NCBI RefSeq assembly: GCF_001044395.1
Contig: NZ_JANU01000051.1
Coordinates: 1-41,856 of the forward strand
Direction of reading: 5' to 3'
From: Caenimonas sp. SL110
GTDB taxonomy: Bacteria; Pseudomonadota; Gammaproteobacteria; Burkholderiales; Burkholderiaceae_C
Length of the DNA stretch: 41,856 nucleotides
The notes beneath the pieces were generated by a model. That model searched no databases and had not been told where the DNA came from. It saw nothing but the letters and a program-made list of their open reading frames with translations. Made by a program: the position numbers and the translations under genes. Of this stretch, positions 16,389 through 25,486 are shown in pieces. Within the stretch, counting starts at the first letter, position 1. Each line of letters begins with the position of its first letter.

Positions 16389-17360
16389 TCAAGAAAGCTT
16401 CAGGCCCTTGGGCAGAGGAAACTTCACTGTCTCCTGGATGCCGTCCATCTTGCGCACCGAAACCGCGCCCATTTCCTTCACACGGTCGATCACCTGCTTG
16501 ACCAGCACTTCCGGCGCCGAGGCACCGGCCGTCAGGCCCACGCGCGATTTGCCTTGGAGCCATTCGGGTCGCAGCTCATCGGCGTGGTCCACCATGTAGC
16601 TTTGCACGCCCAGCTTGCGCGCGAGTTCTGCGAGGCGATTGCTGTTGGAACTGGTCGGACTGCCCACGACGATGAGCACATCGACCTGCGGCGACATGAT
16701 CTTGACCGCGTCCTGTCGGTTCTGCGTGGCGTAGCAGATGTCCTGCATCTTCGGTTCGCGAATCAGCGGGAAGCGCCTGCGAACAGCCGCCGATATCTCG
16801 GCGGCGTCATCGACGGACAGCGTGGTCTGGGTCACGACCGCGAGTTTTTCCGACTGCAGCGGCTGCACCGTCGCCACATCGGCCACGTCTTCGACCAGAT
16901 GGATGCCGTGATCGAGCTGGCCCATCGTGCCTTCGACTTCGGGGTGCCCCTTGTGGCCGATCATGATGAATTCGTAGCCCTCTTTCGCGAGCTTGGCGAC
17001 TTCGACGTGGACCTTGGTCACCAGCGGGCATGTCGCATCGAAGATCTCGAAGCCGCGCGCCCTGGCTTCATCCTGCACCGCCTTGCTCACGCCATGCGCA
17101 GAAAACACCAGCGTCGAGCCGGGCGGCACATCGGCGAGGTCTTCGATAAAGATCGCGCCCTTGGACTTGAGGTCGTTCACGACATACGTGTTGTGAACGA
17201 TTTCGTGGCGCACATAAATCGGCGCGCCGAACTTGGTCAGCGCACGCTCGACGATTTCGATGGCGCGATCCACGCCTGCGCAAAACCCGCGCGGCTCGGC
17301 CAGCAGGATTTCGACATCACCTGCAGCATGGGTGTCTGCATCGGTTACCGCATCGGTCAT
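16389..17360 (-). CDS. ispH: 4-hydroxy-3-methylbut-2-enyl diphosphate reductase
   Basis: A 323-residue IspH (LytB), the last enzyme of the MEP isoprenoid pathway, which reduces HMBPP to IPP and DMAPP with an oxygen-sensitive 4Fe-4S cluster. The three cluster cysteines are visible: Cys27 in PRGFCAGVDRA, Cys111 in DATCPLVTKVH and Cys209 in DICYATQNRQ. The substrate-binding SPTSSNSNRL segment and the catalytic Glu in the GTMGQ region (about 144-148) are also present. The first 15 residues are an Asp/Ala/Thr-rich extension before the conserved LAEPRGFC start. Its ATG overlaps the FKBP gene stop by 4 bases, a pairing common in proteobacteria. Confidence 0.97.
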   Translation of the reverse strand: MTDAVTDADTHAAGDVEILLAEPRGFCAGVDRAIEIVERALTKFGAPIYVRHEIVHNTYVVNDLKSKGAIFIEDLADVPPGSTLVFSAHGVSKAVQDEARARGFEIFDATCPLVTKVHVEVAKLAKEGYEFIMIGHKGHPEVEGTMGQLDHGIHLVEDVADVATVQPLQSEKLAVVTQTTLSVDDAAEISAAVRRRFPLIREPKMQDICYATQNRQDAVKIMSPQVDVLIVVGSPTSSNSNRLAELARKLGVQSYMVDHADELRPEWLQGKSRVGLTAGASAPEVLVKQVIDRVKEMGAVSVRKMDGIQETVKFPLPKGLKLS

Positions 17361-17833
17361 AGGACGCCTATCACTTTGACTTCGAATGTCACGGGCTGGC
17401 CTGCCAGCGGATGGTTGAAATCGAACAGGACGGCATCAGCCTTGCCGTCACCATCGCCGTCCTTGCCCACCTGCCGCACCGAGCCCGCATAGCTCGACAT
17501 GCCGTCAGGCGTGGGAAACTGCACGACATCGCCCACCGCGTATTGCTCCAGCGGATCGCCCATCTTGTTGAGCAGCGCGCGCGCCACCCATTGCATCATT
17601 TCGGGATTGCGGTCACCAAAGGCTTCGCCGGGCGGGATGTCGAAGCTGGCGTGCTGGCCTTCTTCAAGGCCCAGCAGACGCTGCTCGACCGCAGGTGACA
17701 ACTCGCCGCTGCCCAATGTGAGCGTGGCCGGCTTGTCGTTGAACGTGTTGATGATGTCGCCGGCCGGGCCGGCGAGCCGGTAGTGCAGTGTGAGAAATGA
17801 ACCCGGCTGGACCCGGTTGGCGGTGGAAGGCAT
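17357..17833 (-). CDS. fkpB: FKBP-type peptidyl-prolyl isomerase (SlpA/FkpB-like)
   Basis: A 158-residue FKBP-type isomerase of the SlyD/SlpA group. It starts with the FKBP strand GSFLTLHYRL and carries the LTLGSGELSPAVEQRLLGLE segment that leads into the insert-in-flap domain. The domain includes HASFDIPPGEAFGDRNPEM and ends with FDFNHPLAGQPVTFEVKVIGV. There is no His-rich metal tail, which separates it from SlyD. Its role is folding of cytoplasmic proteins. It is translationally coupled to ispH (4-base overlap), as in many proteobacteria, and divergent from radC. Confidence 0.92.
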   Translation of the reverse strand: MPSTANRVQPGSFLTLHYRLAGPAGDIINTFNDKPATLTLGSGELSPAVEQRLLGLEEGQHASFDIPPGEAFGDRNPEMMQWVARALLNKMGDPLEQYAVGDVVQFPTPDGMSSYAGSVRQVGKDGDGDGKADAVLFDFNHPLAGQPVTFEVKVIGVL

Positions 17834-17892
17834 GTTTGTACCGATAAACTGCCATTTTAGGATGGGCCCAGAGCCCTGGCACCTGCAGGCCC

Positions 17893-18570
17893 ATGAATCT
17901 CAAAGACCTTCCCATCGACGCCCAGCCGCGCGAAAAGCTGCTCGCGCGCGGCCCGGCCGCCCTGTGCGACACCGAATTGCTCGCCATCTTGCTGCGCACC
18001 GGCACCGCCGGGCGCGGCGTGCTGCAGATGGCGGGCGAACTGCTGGGCAAATTCAAGGGCATTGCCGGCCTGCTGCACGCAAGCGCAGACGACCTGAAGG
18101 GCTTCAAGGGCCTGGGCGGATCTGCCAAGCGCGCAGAGCTGATCGCGGTGATCGAACTGGCCCGGCGCGCATTGGCCGAGCAACTGAAAGAGCGCACCGT
18201 TTTCAGCTCGCCCGATGCGGTGAAAGACTTCCTGCAATTGCACCTGGCGAACAGGTCGCACGAGGTGTTCGCCGCGCTGTTCCTGGATTCACAGCATCGG
18301 CTGATCGAAATGAAGGAACTGTTCAGGGGCACGCTGACACAAACCAGCGTCTACCCGCGAGAGGTCGTGAAGCACGCGCTCGCAGTCGATGCCGCATCGG
18401 TTGTGCTGTCGCATAACCACCCGAGTGGAAGCGTGTTGCCGTCGCGCGCGGATGAGGCGGTAACCCAGACGCTCAAGGCCGCGCTGGCACTCATCGATGT
18501 GCGCGTGCTCGATCACGTGATCGTGACGCAGGGTGCATCGCTGTCGATGGCGGAAAAGGGATTGATCTAG
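17893..18570 (+). CDS. radC: RadC-family JAMM-domain protein
   Basis: A 225-residue RadC-type protein. A helix-hairpin-helix region at about residues 60-85 ([18 protein letters not shown]) precedes a JAB/MPN domain. The zinc-binding motif is [16 protein letters not shown] near residues 173-188, with the metal His pair and Asp in place. Length and start ([20 protein letters not shown]) match the family. Despite the name, a DNA repair role is not established; the domain is a predicted metalloprotease or nuclease. Confidence 0.95.
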   Translation: MNLKDLPIDAQPREKLLARGPAALCDTELLAILLRTGTAGRGVLQMAGELLGKFKGIAGLLHASADDLKGFKGLGGSAKRAELIAVIELARRALAEQLKERTVFSSPDAVKDFLQLHLANRSHEVFAALFLDSQHRLIEMKELFRGTLTQTSVYPREVVKHALAVDAASVVLSHNHPSGSVLPSRADEAVTQTLKAALALIDVRVLDHVIVTQGASLSMAEKGLI

Positions 18571-18595
18571 GCCTTCACAAGGACCGAGCCGAAGT

Positions 18596-19234
18596 ATGAA
18601 AGCCAAGTCCCTCAAAGACCTCGTGCAGATGCAGCAATTGCTGGCCGACCAGCAAAAGGCGGCCGCGATTGCCGAAGCTGCGCGCCAACTGGCCGCGCGC
18701 AAGGCAGATGCCGAAAAGAATCTCTTTGTCCGTGCTGCGGGCAAGGTCGAGCCGCTGCGTGATCGGGCCCGGGTCCAGCTGCTGCGCGACCAGCCCGCGC
18801 CGATCGCGGTGCAAAAGCAGCTCGATGAGCAGCGCGTACTGCAGGAAGCGATCAGCGATGAATTCGATGGCGCGACGCTGCTCGATGTGGACGATGCCCT
18901 CAGCTTTCGTCGACCGGGAATCGGAACCGACATCACGCGCAAGCTGCGCAAGGGCGGCTGGTCGATGCAAGGTGAGATCGACCTGCACGGCATGCGGCGC
19001 GAAGAAGCCAGAGAGGCGCTCTCTGCATTCATTCGCGAATCCGTCAAACGCGGCTGGCGCTGCGTGCGGGTGGTGCACGGCAAGGGGCTGGGCTCGCCCG
19101 GCAAGACGCCCGTGCTCAAGGGCCGGGTGCAGGGCTGGCTGATCCAGAAAAATGAAGTGCTGGCGTTTGTCCAGGCGCGTGGGGACGAAGGTGGAGCGGG
19201 GGCGTTGGTGGTGCTGCTCAAGCCTACGCCCTGA
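18596..19234 (+). CDS. Smr-domain protein
   Basis: A 212-residue protein with a charged helical N-terminal half (about 1-100; Gln, Ala, Lys-rich) and a C-terminal Smr domain (about 120-205). The domain signatures are EIDLHGMRREEAREAL, RCVRVVHGKGLGS and PVLKGRVQGWL; the HGKG loop is the conserved nucleic-acid-binding or nicking site. It resembles the stand-alone YdaL/SmrA type. Function in beta-proteobacteria is poorly known; nuclease action on branched DNA or on stalled translation complexes has been described for Smr proteins elsewhere. It begins 25 bases after radC and is probably co-transcribed with it. Confidence 0.9.
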   Translation: MKAKSLKDLVQMQQLLADQQKAAAIAEAARQLAARKADAEKNLFVRAAGKVEPLRDRARVQLLRDQPAPIAVQKQLDEQRVLQEAISDEFDGATLLDVDDALSFRRPGIGTDITRKLRKGGWSMQGEIDLHGMRREEAREALSAFIRESVKRGWRCVRVVHGKGLGSPGKTPVLKGRVQGWLIQKNEVLAFVQARGDEGGAGALVVLLKPTP

Positions 19235-19244
19235 GCCTGCGACC

Positions 19245-19664
19245 CTAGATCGTCACCCGCGTGAGCCCCACCGCAATCACCACGAGCTGCGCCAGGTTCA
19301 GGCCAATGCCCGTCACATGCAGCCTGCGAAATTTGCGAATCGCCTCTGTATCGCCGTCATGCATCGTGGTGCGCAGCTGGTCCATGCGTTTGAGAATCCA
19401 GTGGCGTAGCGCGAGCGCCAGCCCCGCAATACCGACCAGAAAAAGCGCCAGCGCAAAGCGCCCCTGCAACGCAAACCCGAGCGATGCAGCGGCCGCCATC
19501 ACCGCCACCAAGCGGTAGCAGTAATGGAAAACCTGTCGCACGACTTTCGAATCCATCGGCACGTCGTGCTTGAGGATCAGGAGCGGCGTCGAGCCGAGCA
19601 CGAAGAATCCCAGCGACATGAGCATGAGCACAGTCGATACCAGCGCGAGCACTTTGGGCAGCAT
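19245..19664 (-). CDS. Small integral membrane protein, unknown function
   Basis: A 139-residue protein with four hydrophobic stretches: about 5-30, 50-68, 70-85 and 118-137. Short basic connections (LKHDVPMDSKVVRQVFHYCYR, RHWILKRMDQLR) lie between them. I do not recognise a named family. It converges with the Smr gene and lies 80 bases downstream of the truncated haemoglobin gene in the same direction. Nothing in the sequence points to a specific substrate. Confidence 0.75.
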   Translation of the reverse strand: MLPKVLALVSTVLMLMSLGFFVLGSTPLLILKHDVPMDSKVVRQVFHYCYRLVAVMAAAASLGFALQGRFALALFLVGIAGLALALRHWILKRMDQLRTTMHDGDTEAIRKFRRLHVTGIGLNLAQLVVIAVGLTRVTI

Positions 19665-19744
19665 GGCGTTCTCCAGATGGGCCGACGCCTATTCTCGCGC
19701 GGTTTCTTGCCCGGCCCTGACGTGCGGGTCGCTCGATTCAAGGC

Positions 19745-20149
19745 TCAGGCGGGGCTGTTGCGCATCCAGTCGGCCGTCTGGAAGAACGACGCTTTGAGCC
19801 GTTCACGCAGTTTGGGATCGACACCCGTCTCACCCATCGCCTGGTCCATGCACGCGAGCCACTGGTCGCGCTCCTTGATGCCGATGACAAACGGCATGTG
19901 CCGCATGCGCAGCTTGGGGTGACCGAAGCGGTCGGTGTAGTGCTGCGGGCCGCCCAGCCATCCGCAGAGAAACCAGAACAGGTGTTGACGCGCCTTGGTG
20001 AGGTGGCTGCCATGCGCGGCACGCAAGTCTGCGTAAGCGGGCTCAAGGTCCATCAGGTCGTAGAACCGCTCGACGAGCGCATGTACTTTGTCTTCACCGC
20101 CTATCCACTCGAAGGGCGTTGCAAAGGGGGGCTTTTCCTGGATCTGCAT
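19745..20149 (-). CDS. Group II truncated haemoglobin
   Basis: A 134-residue truncated haemoglobin. Recognisable features are the N-terminal WIGGEDKVHALVERFYDLM (helix B start), the CD/E region GSHLTKARQHLFWFLCGWLG with Trp and Gly typical of group II, and YTDRFGHPKLRMRHMPF with the proximal His in the LRMRH segment. The C-terminal FFQTADWMRN helix is also typical. Haem-bound proteins of this type bind oxygen or nitric oxide. The start MQIQEKPPFATPF at 20149 is chosen; the frame is open further upstream only over the end of the permease gene. Confidence 0.93.
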   Translation of the reverse strand: MQIQEKPPFATPFEWIGGEDKVHALVERFYDLMDLEPAYADLRAAHGSHLTKARQHLFWFLCGWLGGPQHYTDRFGHPKLRMRHMPFVIGIKERDQWLACMDQAMGETGVDPKLRERLKASFFQTADWMRNSPA

Positions 20150-20169
20150 GGCGGTATTGTGTATGCGGT

Positions 20170-22692
20170 TTACTGCGCGGCCCGGCGCAGCGTCTCCACC
20201 ACCGGACGGTTCAGGACTTCGCGCAATCCCCACCACCCCGCCGCAAGTGCAAGCGCGGCACCGGCCAGCGATCCGAACAAGGGCACCCACGCCGACGCCG
20301 TCCATTCAAAATCAAACGCGTACTTCGCCATGCCCCAACCGATGGCACTGGCAACGATGCTCGCCAGAAAACCCGCCAGCAATCCGACGCCGATCAACTC
20401 GGCTCGCTGCACCTTGCGAAGCAGGGAGCCACTCGCGCCCACGGCTCGCATGATTGCAAACTCACGCGCACGCTCTTCACGCGTGGCCTGCACCGCCGCG
20501 AACAGCACCACCACGCCGGCAGCCAGCGTGAAGGCAAAGAGAAATTCCACCGCTCGAATCACCTTGTCCAGAACGCCCTGCACCTGGTTGATGGTGCTCG
20601 TCATATCCACGTTGGTGATGTTGGGGAACGTGCGCACCAGGGCGTTGTCGAAACCCTTGCGCTCCGGCGCGCGAAACGCCGACATGTAGGTTGTCGGCAC
20701 GCCTTCCAGCGATGTCACCGGATAGATCACGAAGAAGTTCGCGCGCATCGATCCCCAATCGACCTTGCGCAGCGACGTGATTTTTGAAAGGGTCTGGATG
20801 CCGCCGATATCAAAGCGCAGCTCATCGCCCAACTTCAGGCCCAGCGTCTTCGCAATGCCCTCTTCGACGCTGATCGCGCCGCGCTCTTCGGCCTTCCACT
20901 GCCCCGCCACAACCTGGTTGTGCTGGGGCTGCGCAGCGGACGCCGACAGATTGAACTCACGATCGACAAGGCGTTTGGCGCGGTCTTCGATGTAGTCCTC
21001 GGGTGTGACGGTCTTGCCGTTGACTGCAATCAGGCGGCCGCGAATCATGGGGAACCAGTCGAAGCGCTTCACGCCAGCATCGCGCAATGCCTTTTGAAAC
21101 GCATCGCCCTGCTCCGGCATCACGTTGATGACAAACCGGTTCGGCGCATCGGGCGGAGTCGCCTTGCGCCAGCTCGATATCAGGTCGGTGCGCAGCAGCA
21201 CCAGCAACACCAGCGCGAGCATGCCAACGGCAAGGGCGCTCACCTGCACAACCGCGTAAGCCGGCCGCGCTGAAATCTGCCGGGTCGCCAGCACCAGCCA
21301 GCGCGGCGCGGTCTGCTCGTTGACCAGCGGTCTCAGCAGCTTGACAGCAAGCCAGCTGAGACATGCGAAGAGCACGACAGCGCCCGCGAACCCGCCGACT
21401 GCCATCGCACCCAGCAACAGATCGCTGCTCGCGCCCAGCAAGAGCCCCGCGAACCCGATGACGCCAATCGCCAGCACGGCAAGCGATGCCGGCTTGAGGT
21501 TGCCCACGTCCCGCCGGATCACACGCAGAGGCGGCACCTGCGCCAGTTGCAGGACCGGCGGCAAGCCGAATGCAAGCAGCAGCGTCAGGCCCATGCCCAT
21601 CCCGAACGCCGCCGGCCACAAGCTCGCAGCAGGCAACGCGGTTTCGACAAGGCCCGCGAGCAGCATGATGAAAACGAAATGCACGCCAAACCCGATTGCC
21701 ACGCCCAGCAGGCTCGCAGCCAGTCCAATGACGGTGAACTCGAACGCGTAGCTCCACGCGATCGTGCGCTGGCTTTGTCCCAGCACGCGCAGCATGGCGC
21801 AGTCGTCCAGGTGGGATGCCGCGAACGCCCGCGCGGCGAGCGCAACAGCGACTGCGCTGAGCAGCGCCGCCAGCAGCGCAACCAGGTTCAGGAATTTCTC
21901 GGCACGGTCCAGCGTCTGGCGCATCTCGGGCCGGCCGCCTTCGAGCGACTCGATGCGCACCCCGCGAATCGCGGGTTGCTTGACCTCTTCCAGCGCCCAC
22001 TTCACGAACTGCGAAACGCGCGCGTCCGGTCCGGCAACGGCGAAGCGATAGCTGATGCGGCTGGCCGGCTGCACCAGCTTTGTGGCAGCCACATCGTCCG
22101 CGTTGATCATCACGCGCGGAGCGAAGCTCATGAAGCCGGCACCGCGGTCGGGCTCCACCGTGATCACCCGCGCCAGGCGAAGCGAGGAATCACCCAGCAG
22201 CAACGAGTCACCGATCTTCAGGCCGATGGCTTCCAGCAGCGGTGCATCTACCCAGGCTTCGCCGCGTGCGGGAATATCACGGGTGTTGGCTCCGGGCTGC
22301 TCGGGCTGCGCCGCGACCTTGAGGTTGCCTCGCAAAGGGTAGCCCGCAGGAACGGCCTTCAGCGCCACAAGGCGCGCGCCCCCACCCTGCGCATCGCTTG
22401 CGCGTGCCATCGTCGGAAAGCCGATCGTCGCCACGCCTTCGAGCTTGAGCTCGCGCGCCTTGGCGAGAAAAGATTCAGGCGTCGGGTTGTCGCTGGAGAC
22501 CACCGCATCGCCGCCGAGCAATTGGCGCGCATCGCGAGTCAGCCCGCCCTTCAAGCGGTCCGCAAAAAAACCAACCGCAGTGAGCGCTGCAACCGCCAGG
22601 GTCACGGCCACGATGAGCAGGCGCAGCTCGCCCGCGCGCAGGTCGCGCCACAGGGTGCGCCATCCGAGCAGCAAGGCTTTGGAATTGAGCAT
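20170..22692 (-). CDS. FtsX-type ABC transporter permease (YbbP-like)
   Basis: An 840-residue inner-membrane permease. It has one N-terminal helix (about 22-42), a large periplasmic domain, three helices near 260-370, further helices around 400-460, a second periplasmic domain and three C-terminal helices (about 710-825). This is the duplicated FtsX/MacB layout of the YbbP and lysophospholipase L1-linked type. The REFAIMRAVGASGSLLRKVQ stretch is the conserved coupling helix to the ATPase, and a matching ALRVLGQ-like segment (DCAMLRVLGQSQRTIAW) occurs in the first half. No ATP-binding subunit is adjacent in this window. The start MLNSKALLLGWRTLWRDLRAGE is typical. It follows fdhD by 34 bases. 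Confidence 0.9.
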   Translation of the reverse strand: MLNSKALLLGWRTLWRDLRAGELRLLIVAVTLAVAALTAVGFFADRLKGGLTRDARQLLGGDAVVSSDNPTPESFLAKARELKLEGVATIGFPTMARASDAQGGGARLVALKAVPAGYPLRGNLKVAAQPEQPGANTRDIPARGEAWVDAPLLEAIGLKIGDSLLLGDSSLRLARVITVEPDRGAGFMSFAPRVMINADDVAATKLVQPASRISYRFAVAGPDARVSQFVKWALEEVKQPAIRGVRIESLEGGRPEMRQTLDRAEKFLNLVALLAALLSAVAVALAARAFAASHLDDCAMLRVLGQSQRTIAWSYAFEFTVIGLAASLLGVAIGFGVHFVFIMLLAGLVETALPAASLWPAAFGMGMGLTLLLAFGLPPVLQLAQVPPLRVIRRDVGNLKPASLAVLAIGVIGFAGLLLGASSDLLLGAMAVGGFAGAVVLFACLSWLAVKLLRPLVNEQTAPRWLVLATRQISARPAYAVVQVSALAVGMLALVLLVLLRTDLISSWRKATPPDAPNRFVINVMPEQGDAFQKALRDAGVKRFDWFPMIRGRLIAVNGKTVTPEDYIEDRAKRLVDREFNLSASAAQPQHNQVVAGQWKAEERGAISVEEGIAKTLGLKLGDELRFDIGGIQTLSKITSLRKVDWGSMRANFFVIYPVTSLEGVPTTYMSAFRAPERKGFDNALVRTFPNITNVDMTSTINQVQGVLDKVIRAVEFLFAFTLAAGVVVLFAAVQATREERAREFAIMRAVGASGSLLRKVQRAELIGVGLLAGFLASIVASAIGWGMAKYAFDFEWTASAWVPLFGSLAGAALALAAGWWGLREVLNRPVVETLRRAAQ

Positions 22693-22726
22693 CGGCGGAC
22701 TTTAGCGGGTCAGACTCAGGCGGGAG

Positions 22727-23629
22727 TTAGGTTGAAGCCATGGTCACGGGCGTACGCACCGTGGCCAGCTCGGGCTGCATCACCAGGCGATCCTGCCCCG
22801 AATAACAAAGGAAGTGCCGGTTGGTCGCCCTGCCGATGGCGCACAGCGCCAGCCGCTGCGCGATCTCGTGGCCCATCTGCGTGATGCCGCTGCGCGAGAC
22901 AACAATGGGCACACCCATCTGCGCCGACTTGATCACCATCTCACTGGTGAGCCGGCCCGTTGTGTAGAACACCTTGTCATCGCTGGTCATGGCCGGCTGC
23001 TGAAGCCACATCCATCCTGCAATCGTGTCGATGGCGTTGTGGCGGCCCACGTCTTCGACGAACAGCAGCAGCTCATCTGCCTTGAACAGCGCGCAGCCGT
23101 GGACCGAGCCCGCCGATTTATACGTGCTTTCTTTCAGGCGGATTGCATTGACGATGCCGTAGAGCTGCGCTTGCGTAATCGATGCGGGTGGCAGCGAAAT
23201 CGACTCGATCTCATCCATGAGGCCGCCAAACACGCTGCCCTGCCCGCAGCCCGTGGTCACGGTTTTTCGCGCGGTTTTCTCTTTGAGTTGATGAATGCCC
23301 GACCGGGTCTTGACCGCAGCCGCACCCACCTCCCAATCGACTGTGATGGAGACGACCTCATCAACCGAGCGAATGAGCCGCTGGTTGCGCAGGTAGCCTA
23401 GCACCAGCCACTCAGGCTGCGCACCCAGCGTCATCAGCGTGACGAGTTCCTGCTTGTCGACATAAATGGTGAGCGCCCGCTCTGCAGGGATCGCGATGCG
23501 CTCGCGCTGCGCGTGCTCATTGACGATCTCGATTTCACGCGTGAGCGGGGCGCGCGCTTCGGTGAGGAGGGGAAGTGGCATTTCACCCAAGCGTACCGCA
23601 CTGCCAGCCGCACCGCCGGTGACCACCAT
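22727..23629 (-). CDS. fdhD: Formate dehydrogenase accessory sulfurtransferase
   Basis: A protein of about 300 residues of the FdhD family, which moves sulfur from IscS to the molybdenum cofactor and is needed for formate dehydrogenase activity. The catalytic Cys lies in VTTGCGQGSVF; in E. coli FdhD the loop has two cysteines (CxxC), here only one. The VEDVGRHNAIDTIAGWMW segment and the TTGRLTSEMVIKSAQMGVP stretch are diagnostic. I use the ATG at 23629; a GTG at 23647 and an internal ATG before PLPLLTEARAPL are alternatives. It ends the formate dehydrogenase gene run, fitting its role in maturing that enzyme. Confidence 0.93.
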   Translation of the reverse strand: MVVTGGAAGSAVRLGEMPLPLLTEARAPLTREIEIVNEHAQRERIAIPAERALTIYVDKQELVTLMTLGAQPEWLVLGYLRNQRLIRSVDEVVSITVDWEVGAAAVKTRSGIHQLKEKTARKTVTTGCGQGSVFGGLMDEIESISLPPASITQAQLYGIVNAIRLKESTYKSAGSVHGCALFKADELLLFVEDVGRHNAIDTIAGWMWLQQPAMTSDDKVFYTTGRLTSEMVIKSAQMGVPIVVSRSGITQMGHEIAQRLALCAIGRATNRHFLCYSGQDRLVMQPELATVRTPVTMAST

Positions 23630-23685
23630 CAAGTCCGCACGGGCCACGGCCCGCGCCCAAGGCCAAGGCCAAAGACGATGAGGCC

Positions 23686-24240
23686 TTACTTCTTGGCCGG
23701 TGCCATCTGCGCCGAATTAGCCTTCACGCTGGGCGGGCTCGCGGCGGTTCCGGTCGGTGAATGCGCGCCGGCGGTTTCCAGCGGCTTTTGCTCAGGCGGG
23801 TTGTACGCAAACGGTCCGGGCTCCAGGCACGGCGGAATGACGGCGGCGCTGGCCACAGGTGTGCCTGAAGCGGCAGCTGCCGGTGCGGCAGCCACCACTG
23901 CAGCAGCAGGCGCCACTGCGCCCGGCATTGCGGCAGCCGTGGCGCGTGCCGAGGCCGCAGCCACCGGCGCGGACGCAGCGGCCGTCGCGGCGCCCGCCTT
24001 CATGGGCGCACCCTTGTTGTCGGTCAAAGCCGGGGCGGCCTTGCCTGAACTCTTCACGTACGCTGCAGCGACCTTGTCTTGCGCCTTGCACAGCTGGTAG
24101 CCGTCGACCTTGGCTTGCCACGCACTTTTTGCGGCAGCTTCAGCCGCCTTGGCCTTCGCGGCGTCATCGAGCGGCGGCAGCTTGGCTACTGCTACACCGC
24201 ACGCAGCCACACTCATCGCAGCCCACAGGAATTTCTTCAT
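23686..24240 (-). CDS. Ala-rich secreted protein in formate dehydrogenase locus
   Basis: A 184-residue protein with a signal peptide (MKKFLWAAMSVAACGVAVAK) and a very Ala-rich body. The early region DDAAKAKAAEAAAKSAWQAK is helical, the middle is Ala/Val/Pro/Thr low complexity, and a short Cys-containing segment (IPPCLEPGPFAYNPP) sits near residue 140. The start has AGGAG 8 bases upstream. I do not recognise the family. It lies 28 bases after the cytochrome b subunit gene and before fdhD, so it is likely co-expressed and periplasmic, possibly an envelope partner of the enzyme. The function is unknown. Confidence 0.75.
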   Translation of the reverse strand: MKKFLWAAMSVAACGVAVAKLPPLDDAAKAKAAEAAAKSAWQAKVDGYQLCKAQDKVAAAYVKSSGKAAPALTDNKGAPMKAGAATAAASAPVAAASARATAAAMPGAVAPAAAVVAAAPAAAASGTPVASAAVIPPCLEPGPFAYNPPEQKPLETAGAHSPTGTAASPPSVKANSAQMAPAKK

Positions 24241-24268
24241 ATCTATGTCTCCTGAATCGCCTGGCCGC

Positions 24269-25486
24269 CTACGCGGGCCGCACGTTGTCGATGTCGGCCG
24301 TGGGCACAGCGCTGCGTTGCTCGCTGCGCACTGCTGGAATCTTGCCGGCCTTGATGTCTTCATACCAGTAAGCGTGATGCTCCCTGGCCCATTCTTCACC
24401 CACCCAGCCCTGGCGCATCGCGGAATAAGCACCGCGCATGCCGATGGTGCCGATGTAGATGTGACCCGCGATCAGGCACATCATGAGCACGGTCGATGCA
24501 GCATGAACCATGTGGGCCACTTGCATCGACTGGCGGTCATACAGCATGCCCGGGATCAGCTTGTCGAGCACCAGGCCCGATGACGCAACAAAGAAACCGA
24601 GCACGAGCACACCGCCCCAGAAGATGACCTTCTCGCCCGCGTTGAAGCGGTTGGAAGGCGGCTCCTGGCTGGTCGATTTGCCAAAGAGCCCGCCACCGCG
24701 AAGCAGCCAGCCCAGGTCGCCGCGTTGCGGAAAGTTATCTCGCAGGAACGTGAAGAACACGACGATGAGCGAGACCACGAACAGCGGACCGGCAAAGTTG
24801 TGCGCCGTCTTGAGGATGTAGGTCAGAAAGCCGAAGAGCGCGCTGCCCATCACCGGCAGCAGGAAGAACTTGCCAAACGCCATCACGATGCCCGAGATAG
24901 CCAGCACCACGAAGGCGATCGCATTGGCCCAGTGCGCAGAACGCTCGAACGGCGTGAACCGCTCGATCTTGCGAGCGCCGTCACCGACTTCGGCGTGGCC
25001 GATCTTGCCCTTGGCGAAGTAGAAGATGGCCAGAGCGCCCAGCACGATCAGGAACAGGGAGCCGCCATACGGGATCAACCAGTTGTTGCGCACCTGCCGC
25101 CAGGCTTCGCCGGCCGTGGTCATGCGCGTGCCCGGGTATTGCACCTGGCCCTGGATCAGCACACCCGCTTCCGGGTCCTGCGACTTCGGAATGCTGGTAA
25201 AGCCTGCCACACCCGACACGACGCCACGCCACATCGGCGCGTTGTTGCCCGGCTGGACGCGGTTGCGCTCGCCGTTGCTCTGCTTCATGTAGTTGGGGTC
25301 GGCGCTGGCGTCGGGTTTGACCTCGGGCTTCACATCCATGATGTTCTGGCCCTGGATGCCGCCGGTCGCGCTGGGGGCGGCTGCGCCGGGCGCTGCCGCA
25401 GGCGCGGGGTCGTCGACAGGCTTGGTCTGCGCCATCACCGAAAGGCTCAGGCCCAGCGCGCACGACATGACGAGGTGGCGCAGCAT
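24269..25486 (-). CDS. Formate dehydrogenase cytochrome b subunit
   Basis: A 405-residue membrane subunit (FdhC/FdoI type) that passes electrons from formate to the quinone pool. It has a signal-like N-terminus and a Pro/Ala-rich periplasmic stretch (20-95). One helix near 130-150 is followed by the cytochrome b561-type bundle (about 185-350). Candidate haem-binding histidines are in RFTPFERSAHWANAI, TYILKTAHNFAGPL and MQVAHMVHAAS. The N-terminal extension makes it longer than E. coli FdnI, which has about 217 residues; long forms of this kind are usual in beta- and epsilon-proteobacteria. Its start overlaps the stop of the small lipoprotein gene by one base (TGATG). Confidence 0.92.
   Translation of the reverse strand: MLRHLVMSCALGLSLSVMAQTKPVDDPAPAAAPGAAAPSATGGIQGQNIMDVKPEVKPDASADPNYMKQSNGERNRVQPGNNAPMWRGVVSGVAGFTSIPKSQDPEAGVLIQGQVQYPGTRMTTAGEAWRQVRNNWLIPYGGSLFLIVLGALAIFYFAKGKIGHAEVGDGARKIERFTPFERSAHWANAIAFVVLAISGIVMAFGKFFLLPVMGSALFGFLTYILKTAHNFAGPLFVVSLIVVFFTFLRDNFPQRGDLGWLLRGGGLFGKSTSQEPPSNRFNAGEKVIFWGGVLVLGFFVASSGLVLDKLIPGMLYDRQSMQVAHMVHAASTVLMMCLIAGHIYIGTIGMRGAYSAMRQGWVGEEWAREHHAYWYEDIKAGKIPAVRSEQRSAVPTADIDNVRPA

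Noticed and set aside
21547..22884. A 445-codon plus-strand reading frame
   Set aside because: Antisense to the FtsX-type permease and fdhD; composition typical of a shadow frame.
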